Of a DNA stretch of 64,000 nucleotides, positions 1 through 11,759 are shown in pieces. The notes beneath the pieces were generated by a model that worked only from the letters and a program-made list of their open reading frames with translations, was not told the DNA's origin and did not search any database. Position numbers and translations under genes: made by a program. The stretch comes from Charina bottae. Lineage: Eukaryota > Chordata > Lepidosauria > Squamata > Charinaidae. The stretch covers positions 106,033,981 through 106,097,980 of the forward strand of contig JALMGJ010000002.1 in the NCBI GenBank assembly GCA_023362775.1, given 5' to 3'. The first letter of the stretch is position 1. Each line of letters opens with the position of its first letter.

Positions 1-400
1 TACATTGCCCAATGTGATTAGCACCACCATGGACCAGAATCACCAACTGCATACTTAAGACTGTGTAGCTGCTATTTAGATGGTGTGTGATATCAGCAAC
101 CAAAAAGTCAAAAGATAAGGGAAAAGAAAAAGATAATTGGAAGAAAAGGAACTTCCTATTGAACTATATCAGAAGGATTAAATTTAACAATCAATCTGTT
201 TCCATCAAGCAGCAGATGAAGTTTCAGCTAATTTTCAAAGCATCCAGTTTTTTCAGTAGTGACACCTGTAGCTATTTCAATCTCCTACCAATTCCTTTAT
301 TTTCGATAATTTATTCTATTTTTATCAGTTACTAGACAACCCCTAACCTGTTGGGTCATCCTTTCAGAGATATTTCCTTACCTAAACAGAGAAACAGAAT
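1..400. other. AT-rich DNA, no gene seen
   Basis: Low-GC sequence without a recognisable repeat or splice-flanked reading frame. An 82-codon open frame from 87 has a lysine/asparagine-rich composition expected of AT-rich noncoding DNA and resembles no family I know. Confidence 0.5.
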
Positions 401-1110
401 GACCATGGGTGGGCAAAAGAGCAGTGGGAGCGGGGGCGAATTCTGACTTCCTGCCGGCTTCCCCATTGACTTTACTTGTGGGAAGCTGGCAGGGAGCATC
501 GGAAATCACTCTTCCTCCTCCTTGGCTGACCTGCTGAATTGCCAGACACTTTGCTGGGGGGAGGGGGAACAAAGGGAGCCATGGACCACAAGGAAAACTG
601 TACCCCTGCTCCCCATCCTGGCATGTCCCCAGGATGGGGAGCAGGAAGGAAGAGGGTTCACCCTTTGACCGCCATGCCCCCAGGCAGCCCTACCTCGCCA
701 GCAGGCATCCAAGTTGCTCCCTTGTCCTTCCCTCGCTGCCCACCACTGTAAAAAGATTTCAAATTTTGGCCTCGGTTCCAAAGCAGCCAATCATTGCTCA
801 CCTATTCGGCCTTGCCACCAGCTAATTGGGTGCAGGGGCCAGAGGGAGATGGGAAAGAGGGCAGGGATACACACTTCCCATCTTCTCTTGTGCTATACAA
901 CCTACAGGTTTCTGGGGAGTGTAGTCAGAAGGCACAGTGGCGCTGAAGCAGCCACAACTTTGCCAAATTTCAATCCCACATGAGTAATGGGTCCCGGATT
1001 TTGGACACATTCTAAGTTAGCCCATTTGAGGTACCTTGGTTCATAAACAGTTGCCCTATGATCCACCGTTTCGCCCAATTGAAGGTTACAAACAAACAGA
1101 CACAAGAGTT
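400..1110. other. GC-rich patch with perfect hairpin
   Basis: A GC-rich block in AT-rich surroundings. Several overlapping short open frames exist on both strands, which is what high GC alone produces. It contains a perfect inverted repeat with 17-bp arms (605-621 and 629-645) and a 7-nt loop. CpG is not clearly enriched, so I do not call a CpG island. It may be an unrecognised repeat; its right part (about 950-1130) reads like an interspersed-repeat 3' region, but I cannot name the family. Confidence 0.4.
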
Positions 1111-1449
1111 TTAGTAGTATATAGATTATATTTATGGAACAATCTTGTGTTTATATTAGGTAAATATGCTATTTGCAGCAATATAGAGCATGCTTAAAAT
1201 TTTAAAGGGAAGGTTGGCTTGCAATGGAGAATGGTAAGATTTCAGACGACGAGGCTGAACAGTTTGAAAATATACAGCTCCTGAAAATACAACATGTCAG
1301 GAACAAGAACAGAATTTAACACTGCTCTTTCTGTGTCTTTATTTATTCAAGCAAAGACATCTAACAGATTCAGTGCATTGCTTCTCCAAAGGATATGATA
1401 GGATATACAATCTCACTGACTGCCAATGAGGGGGATAAATTCAAATAAT

Positions 1450-1500
1450 AAATGAATGAATGAATGAATGAATGAATGAATGAATGAATGAATGAATGAG
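1450..1500 (+). repeat. (AATG)n microsatellite
   Basis: About 12 uninterrupted AATG units. The preceding 20 bases (gataaattcaaataataa) look like the AT-rich tail of a LINE or SINE, a common seed for such tetranucleotide arrays. Confidence 0.9.
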
Positions 1501-4500
1501 AGGAGGGACCTATATGAAGCAACTGATTTACAGGGAGAAGATACAGAAGTTATAGCTTGGCTGCATAGTCTCACATATATTAATAGGCTGGATACATTAC
1601 CTTCTAGTTACCCAATATGATGCTCACAGTAACCAGAGTTCACACAAAACCTACCCTGAGCACTTTCCTTACACTATCCTTAAATGTTTAAAAATGTTAT
1701 TTTAATTTTAAATAAATGAAGCTGGTACGCTGGAAAACAAAGCACCAGGCCCACAATTATCTTCTTGAACAGATTACTTTAAATTTCCTATGCATGTTCT
1801 TAGAAAATAAAAATGATGGGTAGCTGCAGCCCAATGCCTTGTTCATAATTTTGCCTGCCTGCTCATAAAAAATAATAGATAAGCTTGAAGCTCATAATGA
1901 GTATTCAAGGAGACCATTTGCCAGAATGATCAGCCATTTTGTGAATGGATAATCCCACAGCATCCATTTTCTATGACATCCCCAAAATATCAATTTACAA
2001 AGATTGGGGATCCATGCATTATTTCTTTCTTTTTCCTTCCTGGCTTCTACTCTGATGCATGCAAAGAGACAACCATTTTTTTGCTACTCTTTTTAAAAAT
2101 ACTTCCTGGACCTTTAAGCAGGATATGGTGTTTGAAGCTGGAAGAGAGAATAACTACAAATCACTGTGAAATAGGTGCCACAATGTCTGTTCTCTTGAAC
2201 TCTGTGTACAAGTATATAGGCCAGAATAATAATGCAACAAATAAATAGTTAAATATGACAAACAACACATATATTATTGTGATTATAATGCTGAAGACTT
2301 ACAGTCATGTTGACAGAAAATATTAATTTTCTCATTCCTCAAATGCCACAATCTCCAGCTGCTTATGCAGCTTATGCAACTTTATGCAACTTTTTCAACT
2401 TCATTTCTAATTTTCCCAGGTTCTTTGGAAAAATCTGAAAAATTTAATGATTTCCTCCTTCATGCAAAGCAGAAATCATTAGAATTAATGATCAATGCAA
2501 ACAGAGTAAGGTAAATATGGGATTAATTTGGAATTGCTGCATTGTCCCCTATAGATATTTTTCTTGATGTTGCATCCTATACTTCTTGTTATAAACTAAA
2601 TCAGACAACTACAGTGCTCAAAGTTGAAAGAAACCTTGTAAAGCAAGCATCTATTTTGTTATTTCAGATAACTGCTCAGGCATACACACAGCACATGAAA
2701 GGAAATGTATTTTTAGCAACTACATATCCCATGATGCACTGTGAATATACATGAATTGATTTGTCGATTTCAGTATTTTAAATGATCACTTCACAACACT
2801 GTTGGCATATGAACATTTATTCATAGCAAATCTGTTTTTTCTGAATACCTCTGTTTCCTATTTCCCACTTTAGAAGTGAGTTTTAAGAGGAAGAAAGCCT
2901 TCTGTAAAATAATTCTGACAGCTCTCTATCTATAGGGTTGGTTTCATCTTACAGGTTTATGCAGCTATTGTTCCTTGATAGGGCTAAACATTCACTAAAT
3001 CTTTTCAAACGGAACAAGAGAAGATGCTGTGGTCTTGTGTAGGAAAGAAGACAGTACTCCATTATTAAATTAATCCACATTGTTTGTTAGAGTACCAATA
3101 TCACTAGAGAGGTCAAAAAGGATTCTGAGCCTATGCACATTAATGAGGATACCTGAAGAAACATGAGAGAGAGAAAAAACACTAAAAGGATCGTAATGGG
3201 ATTGTATTGTAAAAGCAGAAATCTAGAAAGTCACATATTACGTAGATATCACTGTTTCTCTCAAAGAGCACCTTAAGAGGTCACATTGAGAGTAATAGAA
3301 ATGGCTGTAATAATTTTCAGTGTGTACGTGAACTGATGGAATAATATACAACTATTTTTATATCTGATCAAAAGAATTTCAACACTTGAGGTCACTAACA
3401 GAAAGGTAAAATAGATATACTCTGTTCAGTATAATGAAAAGTAGGCGGGTCTTTTTTTCCAGATCAAAGTATTTTTGTAGAGGAAATAGGCCTTGGATTT
3501 ATAGGTAAGAATGTGACAAACCTTCAGTGCTTAGTATCATTTCCATCAGCCAAAAGCATAAAAGAATGCTTGGCATCCAGAAGGACATACTGTTCTACAA
3601 CTAATTGTTCTTTTCTCCTATAAACTCCCCTTTGGGAAGAAGCATAGATCAATTCCTCTTGCTAACTCAGCAAAGGCTCCTGCTGGCAGCTTTAACAGCC
3701 CACGACAAATTAGGTTGAAGTATTTACATGATAGCCCTTCTCCAAGAATCTTGTCTCGATCTGAAAAGGATCCATAAAAATAGACAAAAGATACCAGAGC
3801 TATTAAAACTGGATGTTGTATTCAGACAGCTACTGCCCTGATGAAAACTAAAGTGGTAGAAAATTTATTGCAGCGCATCTTGTAAGCATCACCGCATTCA
3901 CTTGCACTCTTGGTCAGCTGTTGCAACAACCATTATGCCTATTTAAACAGTCTCTCACATTTAAATAATCCATATAATAATCTATAGCAACATTTTTTAA
4001 AGAAAAATTCTATTCACACTCAGAAGCAGATATCCAATATTTTAGAACAATCTTGTAAATATCATAAGGAAACTTTCAAAAAGAAAATTCCAAGGGCAGA
4101 GAAAAGATTTGATTATATTTTCTAGCATAGAAGCAGTACATACCTTTCAGTTTATTCTTAAAAACAAAACAAAACTTCATAAAGGATGTAAATTGTTATC
4201 CAGTGTTGTCAATAGGAAGTAATGTTAGACACCAGGAGAAGCATTAAGTCATGAGTTTAAAACAGTCATAGTTCATCAGACAATCAAGAATTAATTAAAA
4301 CAGTCACCTTCAAATTCTGAAGTGAAAAACCAATTTTATTTTTAAGCTGTCAATTTAGCAGACATCATGCAATATCTGTATTTATATGGAAAGAAACTTC
4401 CACTTTTGTTATACAATCCTTGTCTTCCCCATGCAAAGGTTAAAATAAACATTTGCATGTTTTACTAATTCCTAATTTCTTCTAACTAGCCTACGTAAAA

Positions 4501-4625
4501 TCTTTGCTGTGCTTATCAATAGTGGAGACAGCTGTTAATTTCTTTTCAGCAGATTATTCAGTTACAATATTATGCAATTCATATCCTTTTATTTCAGTAA
4601 TTAATATACAGCTCATGGATATCAC
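1500..4625. other. AT-rich DNA, nothing identified
   Basis: Three kilobases of low-GC sequence with no repeat family, RNA gene or splice-flanked coding frame that I can support. Short open frames at 1973-2248 and 2542-2754 have no recognisable domain and are likely chance. Confidence 0.5.
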
Positions 4626-4757
4626 TCTCTCTCAGCCCAAGTCACCTCACAGAGTGATTGTTGTGGTAAAAAAAAATAGCAGGAGGGAGGATTATGTACT
4701 CTGAGCTCCTGACTGAAAAGTGATATATAAATCTAATAAATAAATAAATAAAGACAT
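4625..4757 (+). mobile_element. Sauria-type SINE, 3' part only
   Basis: The segment reads ctctctcagcccaagtcacctcacag, a G/T-rich stretch, then gatatataaatctaataaataa, matching the body and AT-rich tail of the fuller tRNA-derived SINEs at 50.69 kb (plus) and 8.77, 56.85 and 62.23 kb (minus). The tRNA-like head is missing, so this copy is truncated at its 5' side. Confidence 0.65.
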
Positions 4758-5049
4758 AGATGAATAACTAAATATTGTTAATCTACTACAAAATCATTTG
4801 TTTTATTTTCAGTTAAAATCAAAATAGCCCATGGGAAAATACAGTAACATCAAACAGGAAAAATAGCATATTGATATAAAGTAGCTATTATTCTGAATCA
4901 AAATCCTGATAGATTTCAATCTGACATCTTAAATACCAATGCCTTCTTCTATATTTTCACCTGTTTTCCTACAAAACTGGATCAATGCTGTCTATAGTTT
5001 ACATTAGAATATATTGGAATACAAGTGACAGGGGAGCATTCCAAGCTTA

Positions 5050-5468
5050 AAACTAAGAGTTACCTTAGAGCCTTAAAAATACAAAAGTACGGCTTCCTTC
5101 AGAATGCCAACCAAATTAGAGTTGTGTATGGTTCTTAGTGCCAGATATTCAAGCTGGTTTTAGAAAAGGATGAAGAACACAACAATTACTGATGTACACT
5201 GGATAACTGAGAAAGCCAAAGAATACCAAACAAGAAGTCAGTATGTGCTTTATTGATTATAGAGAAGCCTGCAATTGTGTCAATCATCAAGCTGTGGAAT
5301 GTACTTAGAAAAATGGGAATCCCAGAAAACTTAATTTCCCTCATGAGAAACCTATATGCAGGTCAGGAAGCCACAGTACAGACAGAACATGGTGAAACAA
5401 ACTAGCTCCAAGTTGGCAAAGGAGTGAGACAAGGCTGTATGCGCTTCCCTTATTTGTTCATCCTATAT

Positions 5469-5513
<45 letters not shown>

Positions 5514-5669
5514 GTGTGTGTATGTATGTATGTGTGTGTGTGTGTTTGTATGTATGTATGTATATATGTATGTATGTGTGTGTATATGTATATATGTATG
5601 TATGTGTGTGTATATGTATATATGTATGTATGTATGTGTGTGTGTATGTATATATACATATACATACTG

Positions 5670-5720
<51 letters not shown>

Positions 5721-6430
5721 TTTAAGGGAAGCTGGATTGGAAGAAGAAGAGTGTGGTTTTAAAACTGGAGGAAGAAACATCAATAACCTGAGCTATGCCG
5801 ATAACACTACTCTGACAGCTAAAAATGCAAAGGATCTGCAAGCTGTAGTAATTAAAGTCAATGAACATGGTGAAAAAATGGGAGTAAGATTAAATATAAA
5901 GAAGTCAAGAAATATACAACAGACTAGCACTTGATAGAGTAGCCATGAAGGTCTTGGAAAAGTTATTCAGGTGCTGTGATGTGTCTGTACCTACAAAGAT
6001 CAGAATCATGCAGGCAATGGTATTCCCTGTGTTACTTTATGGAAGCAAAAGTTGGATTTTGAAGAAGCAGGATAGAAAGAGTATTGAAGCTTTTGAATTT
6101 TGGTGTTGGAAAAGGTTCCTGAGAATACTGTGGACAGCCAAGAAAACAAACAAATTGATCATTGAACAAATCTACTCTGCACAAATGACCGAGCTCAAAT
6201 TATCCTACTTCAGACACAAAGATATAGCTCTCTTATGCTGGGAAAGGTGGAAGGAAATAGAAGAAGAGGGAGATCAGCAGCAAAGTGCATGGACCCAATT
6301 ACAGTGGCAATGGGTGACCACTGATAGACCTGAAGGACCAGGCTGGGAGCAGATCCTCTTGGAGAAAATCTATGTACGTGGTCACAGAGTCAACACCAAC
6401 TTCATGGCACATAATAAATTTTTAAAAATG
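5050..6430 (+). mobile_element. Bov-B/RTE-type LINE, degraded, split by a microsatellite
   Basis: Pieces of an RTE-clade reverse transcriptase read out in order on the plus strand but in different frames. At 5150-5460 are RT finger/palm remnants (QAGFRKG-like, then FIDY, then KGVRQGC-like). At 5730-5930 is a segment with AGLEEEE and NNLSYADN. At 5945-6280 is a segment with MVFPVLLYGSKSW and FEFWCWKRFLR. The RT catalytic box, normally YADD, is YADN at about 5792-5804. The tail (to about 6415) resembles the 3' end of RTE elements and ends in ggcacataataa. Frameshifts and stops show it is long dead. A 245-bp TG/TATG array has expanded inside the RT region. Confidence 0.75.
5476..5720 (+). repeat. 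(TG)n/(TATG)n/(TATACA)n compound microsatellite
   Basis: A compound tract: TG dinucleotides, then mixed TATG/TGTG, then TATATG, then a clean TACATA hexamer run. It lies inside the RT region of the Bov-B-like LINE. The long Cys/Val- or Thr/His/Ile-rich open frames here are translations of this tract, not proteins. Confidence 0.95.
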
Positions 6431-8765
6431 GACCTTAGTACATATATGATGCCAAGAAGGTTTTCTGGCTTCTTGTATTGATTATCTACTGTGTCTTGCT
6501 TTCAAATTTGTCCTTATTTGTTGTCGTTCAGTGCATTATTTGAATTCAACCTGCTTCATTTCTGAAACAAGTAAAATTTGCCAACTTCTTAAACTCTCTG
6601 GATTCAGTCTGCTTATTCAGACACTCTGATTATAGAATGTGTTCAGTATTACTTACAGGTTTAAATATAGATGGGGCAATATGTTTGAAAACATATTCAG
6701 TCAGAAAAAAATCATCTATCGTTAATAGGGGTGTACAAAACATTTTGAATTTGAACTCCATTCAAAACAGTCTGTTTTGCACTCACTAATTTTGAAGGTG
6801 TTTCACATTTGGAACACAGCTGCTTCAACTCAGAACACTATCTAATTAGCCCACTTCAAAAATATAGACAACCGCTTTTGAATGCAATATTGGGCACTTT
6901 GAATTTAAAAGTTGAATTTGTGATTTAGCACACAACTTAACGTTACCACAATTTTTGGCTTGGTTGTACATGCTGGCTCCCATATGTGGTATTCTAAAAG
7001 CACTATTTGGATACCTTAGGAGCCTTGAATGTTGTTTCATTTATACTATTTGTTTAAATAATAATTTATGCATATTGTTGTGAACCTTTATCAACTAAAA
7101 ACAGTTCTGCCAATTACAGGTAGAATTCATATATTTTCACAATGTTTTTTTGGTAAACTATTCCATAAGATGATGAAACTCAACCAGACAATTCCTCCCC
7201 CCAAAAAGAAATGGACAAGTCGGGATATCAAAATACAAAGCAATCTCTTTTATATGTACATTATTTGGATTACAGTTCCTGAAAACACGTGGGGAATGGC
7301 CTATTAATGATGCAACCAAGTACAACAGCTGGGTTTCTGCACAGCAGGAGTCATGTCATAACAGCAGGAGATGCCAAAAGCATTAAAGAATACATTGCAA
7401 AGGACCCCAACTGGAATTTCTGGAATAACTTGGATAGTCCATAACTTGTATAGTAATTTAATATTTGGGTGGCAAGGTTTTACTACCATGTAAATTAAAA
7501 CCTATTTTCAAAATTCTTGGACTGCAATAATTTTACTGACCAATAAGGAGTTGGAGAAATGCAATATGCATTCATTATTATGTACAAATAATCAGGAAGT
7601 AGGAATCTCAGGGAATTTTATTCCATCCCAATCTTTTTGTTTGCTTAAAAATCCATTTGAAACCTAGATTTAAGTTCTCTGCTATATGAGAATGGACTAT
7701 TTTGGATGTAGTGCTAAATCACATTGTTTAATTGTATAACAACAAGCTTAACTTCCTTCTCTCCCACTCTAGCATAGGGAGAAGGAAGAGTATAAAAACA
7801 TTCACTTAGGTGGTCTGAATCATGACAGTAGCCAAATGTTAAGTATAGTTAGTGCAAGTCAATCCATTTGAAATCATAGTATATGATTACTTTCACTAAC
7901 CATACTTAAATTAACAGTTTAGGGTTTGAACAACATCTCAAACTAGAAATAATTTAAAATGGAAATATAAGCGTTTGATCTTGTGACTTCCCAAAAGAGA
8001 AGAGGCAAGCTCAGGGGAAGATCTAGTTAGCATTTAAATAACAAACCACTTAGAATTGCACACCACAACTGTATCTATCTTCTTCCTTACACAGCTTTAG
8101 GTCCAGTTCTAAACTGAATTACTTATGTAACATTGTCCATTTAGACTAGAATTCTCACCAGTGAAAGCCTGCAAGTTAATTATCACTGCGTGTTCACAAG
8201 CAGAGCATGGAAGTAGCAGCGACCTCAATTGCCTCTCTGCATCATCTATTACAGTATTGTAAACATGACCTGGTAAGATACTGGGCATGTGTGTGCCTGT
8301 GTGTTTATTTGCCATGCTGTTTGTTATATGGCCTATAACAGTGTGCTACAGCAAAATCATGTGAATACTGCTCCTTCAGTATAACTTATTTCCTTCCTGG
8401 CCATTTTTGCTGAGCATTTTTCCCACTGATTTACAGTGTGAACATAATATTTCCTCATATTATTTTACCAAGTTTCTCATTTTTTTTTATGTGACTAGAA
8501 ATTGGGGAAATTATAGGGAGGTCACTTCTGGGCATGAATAAAGAGAAGAAGTTGCATTTTTTGTAACTATGTATATTATTAATGTTTGAAGCAGGGCTCA
8601 TACACCCTTCCTGAGAAAAATGTATGTGCCTTCAATGTGTGAGTCACACATCTCAGTATTCCTAGTATTAAAAAATAAAGGAATGAAACTTGTGTTACTT
8701 GTAGTTTGCACAAATAACCAACATCCTATGTCACCCTATTAAATATGGATAATATGGAAACAGAA
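6430..8765. other. AT-rich DNA, nothing identified
   Basis: Low-GC sequence with only short open frames of random-looking composition and no repeat that I can name. No RNA gene and no CpG enrichment were seen. Confidence 0.5.
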
Positions 8766-8767
8766 TT

Positions 8768-9030
8768 TATATTTATATTTATTTTATTTATTTTATTTTC
8801 TATCCCGCCTTTATTATTTTTATAAATAACTCAAGGTGGGGAACATACCTAAAACTCCCTCCTCCTCCTATTTTCCCCACAACAACAACCCTGTGAGGTG
8901 AGTTGGGCTGAGAGAGTGTGACTGGCCCAAGTTCACCCAGCCGGCTTTCATGCCTAAGGCGGGACTAGAACTCTCAATCTCCTGGTTTCTAGCCCGTTGC
9001 CCTAACCACTAGATCAAATTGCTGGGCTGG
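8768..9030 (-). mobile_element. Sauria-type tRNA-derived SINE, near full length
   Basis: Read on the minus strand: a tRNA-like head (gatctagtggttagggcaac, then gagttctagtcccgcc as a B-box-like segment), the conserved middle (gggtgaacttgggccagtc and cagcccaactcacctcacag), and a tail ending in gggatagaaaa plus (AAAT)n. The same architecture recurs at 50.69, 56.85 and 62.23 kb. Sauria SINEs are established as squamate elements mobilised by Bov-B LINEs. Confidence 0.85.
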
Positions 9031-11685
9031 TTAATTTTTCTTTACATTCCTGCACACCAAGAATAAAACTGAGATTTTTCTAGTTTATCAAAATTGTGTA
9101 CCAAAGAACTACAGCTGTTTCCGATCCTAAAATTATCCCTCTGGGAAAACAGAACCAGGAAAACACAAATCTATCCTTGAAAACTTGAAAACTCTATACG
9201 TGCAAAGAAAATGGCATGATCTGCATTCAGTCTAAAAGTCTCCAATACCGAGGGATTTATCTCTTCCAAGCAGCTCAATCTGCAAACAAAAGATAGATGA
9301 CTGAGCAAATGAAAGAAACTCATCTCTTTTATAGCTGAAGATGTACAGAACACCAATGTCATTTCATGATATAGCAAATAAATACATTGTCTTAAAATGT
9401 ATTAGCAAATAACCAGTAATAGGGATGCAAGATACTTATTCGTTAAAATCTGTTGGGTTAATATATTATTAAAATCTTGTTATTCATTTTCTTCTCTGTA
9501 AACTGTGCAGTTATGCATTAGCGATAGAGAGCTAATGCTGAACATATCAATAATTATGCATTTAAAGTCTTATCTTACTACACTTCCCCTCTTATGTTCA
9601 ATAATTTTACTCCTTTAAAGAGAGACTAGGGCATAGATGCTTTTGTAATTCATAATGTGGTTCATGAAATCTCAAAAATTCTGTCCAACACCAGTCTTCA
9701 GAACAATTTTTAAAAGGATGAATGTTCTAATACACAAAAGTCATCTCGAAAAGCATAATATTGACTATAATCTCAAATGAATAAATGTGTATTTATAAAA
9801 CATACTTCAGTTATATTTACAAAGCATGATGAAAGTATCCAAACAAATAGCGTCAAGAATGTCCTCTTGCAAAAACTCGATTGAGATCCCTCTCTTGTAA
9901 CTGATTTACTAACAGTGACAGCTTGGAACTATCCATCACGAGGCTGTCAACATTAAAAGGAGGTCTTTTGAATATCTGGCATGAGCTGTCAAGCAAACCA
10001 AATTCATGACAATATTGCATGCATCACCATATTGTTGCAGAAGTCAAACTCAACCAAAACAAGGAGTCATCTCACCTGAATGAAAGTTTTCTGGAAAATA
10101 CAAGATTGAACTACTAAACAGATAAAAGGCAGAATCTGGTAATGGCTTGGTGACACTCCAACGATAGTGGCCCTCCTACACCATGTCTGTATATTATAAT
10201 GCAACTTCTCTGGTCCTTACGACTTTACAAATATTTGAAATGAAAAATGATATAACAAGATAAGTAATAAAGTGGTGCTTTAATATTATTCTTGGCATAA
10301 AGTATTTTAAAACTCCGATTCATTTCTATTCTATTTATAAAGTACAAACAGTACAGAAAGCATGAGGTGCTTAAAGAAATGTTCCTGGTACGTTAAAAAG
10401 AAATAAAAAGAAAGCTAATGAACCACCCTGAGTGATAAGGGACTGAGCTACAAGTATTAAAAGAGATGAATTGCATTAACCCCTGCCCTTCCCTATTATA
10501 TTCACTGCCCACTGAAAACAACAACAGAATTACTAAAATCCCACACTCTCTAATGGGATGATAATAGGATTCAGAGGCCATTAGGGTAAAGGCAATCCAT
10601 ATTTTACAGTTTAATAAGCTCCAGCTGAAGATTTGCATCCTAAATCCAACAATTACCAATTTAAGATTAACTAACCCTCATCCATAGTCAGCCTGCTATA
10701 CACGTAGAAGAAAAAGAAAGAGGTGATATATTATTTGCAGGAGCACAGCTTATTACTGTCACTTCAGAGTACTCTGACTATGAAATATGTCATGGTTACT
10801 CTAGTATACTCAGCATACATTTTTTTTAGCACTCTAAATATCTGTTTTCTTTTTTTTTTACTTTTTAAAAAATATTTTAAATTTTATGGAATATCACCAG
10901 TAAAACTGACTTTCACAGTTTCATATCCATGTACTGTATTTCTTGACTGGGGAGGGCAAAACTCAAGCAAGCCACATTCAGGTTGAGCTGAATTTTTGAT
11001 GACATTGTGATGACATAATATATTTTAGGGAGTTGTTTAAAATGTGCTATTCTTGTAAATGAGAGCAAGTTTGGTGTCTCCTTCTCATCAGTGAAATAGA
11101 TTATGAGACCCAAATAACACAGATATCCCAGATCTAGATTACAATACTTTCAAAATCTTGAAGAGAAAGAGAATTAGTGATTACTGAAAATAATGCATAT
11201 TTTTTTCTTTCTCCAGATATGAATAAGGGTCTATGTATGAGATCTATGATAAAGTCATACCTCATATTTTACAGCAGCTCCTGGAGGAAATCAAACTGAA
11301 GTAGGATCATGTTTAATCCTTTCCAATCAAACATTTTTCTCAAAGTAACCAAGGAAAGTGTGATACCAATTTGGAAACAATGATTCTGTTGCTGCACTTT
11401 TTCGAGATAGGTGATTCAATCTCTTTCTTAGACATTAGGAAGGCAAAATTATTGACTTCTGATTCACAAGTTTCGCTTGAACAGCGGGATTTATTCTGTC
11501 AGTTAAAAACACTGTTCCAATCTACACTAAATATAATGCTACCTCTGATAAATGAAGCTAGGTAACGAAGATATTTCCTGAAGCATTTTAATAATGAGAA
11601 TGGAAAAATGCAACATACTGAAACTTAAATTCATATAGATCAGGTCAACCTGGTGTCTATACTTGGCATCAAAAATGTCAGTAGG
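9030..11685. other. AT-rich DNA, one exon-like frame inside
   Basis: Apart from the minus-strand exon-like reading frame at 9853-10020, no repeat or gene was recognised. Open frames at 10393-10659 and 10723-10986 are hydrophobic/AT-driven and have no known domain. Confidence 0.45.
9853..10020 (-). other. Candidate terminal coding exon (weak)
   Basis: A 55-codon minus-strand frame runs from ATG at 10020 to TGA at 9853-9855. Its second half has an ordinary globular/helical composition (for example SSKLSLLVNQLQERDLNRVF), unlike the Lys/Asn/Ile-rich chance frames nearby. A possible splice acceptor (tttgcttgacag) ends at 9986, so coding could begin at 9985 and continue to the same stop. A good donor-like site on the same strand (CAG|GTGAGA) lies upstream near 10076. 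I do not recognise the protein. It would fit a minus-strand gene starting in the CpG island at 17.4-18.9 kb, but an open frame this short can arise by chance. Confidence 0.2.
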
Positions 11686-11689
11686 AGAG

Positions 11690-11752
11690 AGAGGGGGGGG
11701 AGGGGGAGGGGGGAGAGAGAGAGGGGGGGAGGGGGGAGAGAGAAAGAGAGTG
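11690..11752 (+). repeat. G-rich polypurine tract
   Basis: About 60 bases of nearly pure purine with several runs of five to eight G separated by A or GA repeats. This has G-quadruplex and triplex potential. The Pro/Leu/Ser-rich frame on the complement is a translation of the tract. Confidence 0.85.
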
Positions 11753-11759
11753 CGAGCAC

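Noticed and set aside
1450..1500. CRISPR-like or coding tandem repeat
   Set aside because: It is a simple (AATG)n array; no spacers, and the genome is a vertebrate.
5424..5934. Long overlapping Cys/Val-, His/Thr- and Tyr-rich open frames on both strands
   Set aside because: They are translations of the TG/TATG/TATACA array; only the part after 5,725 is LINE-derived.
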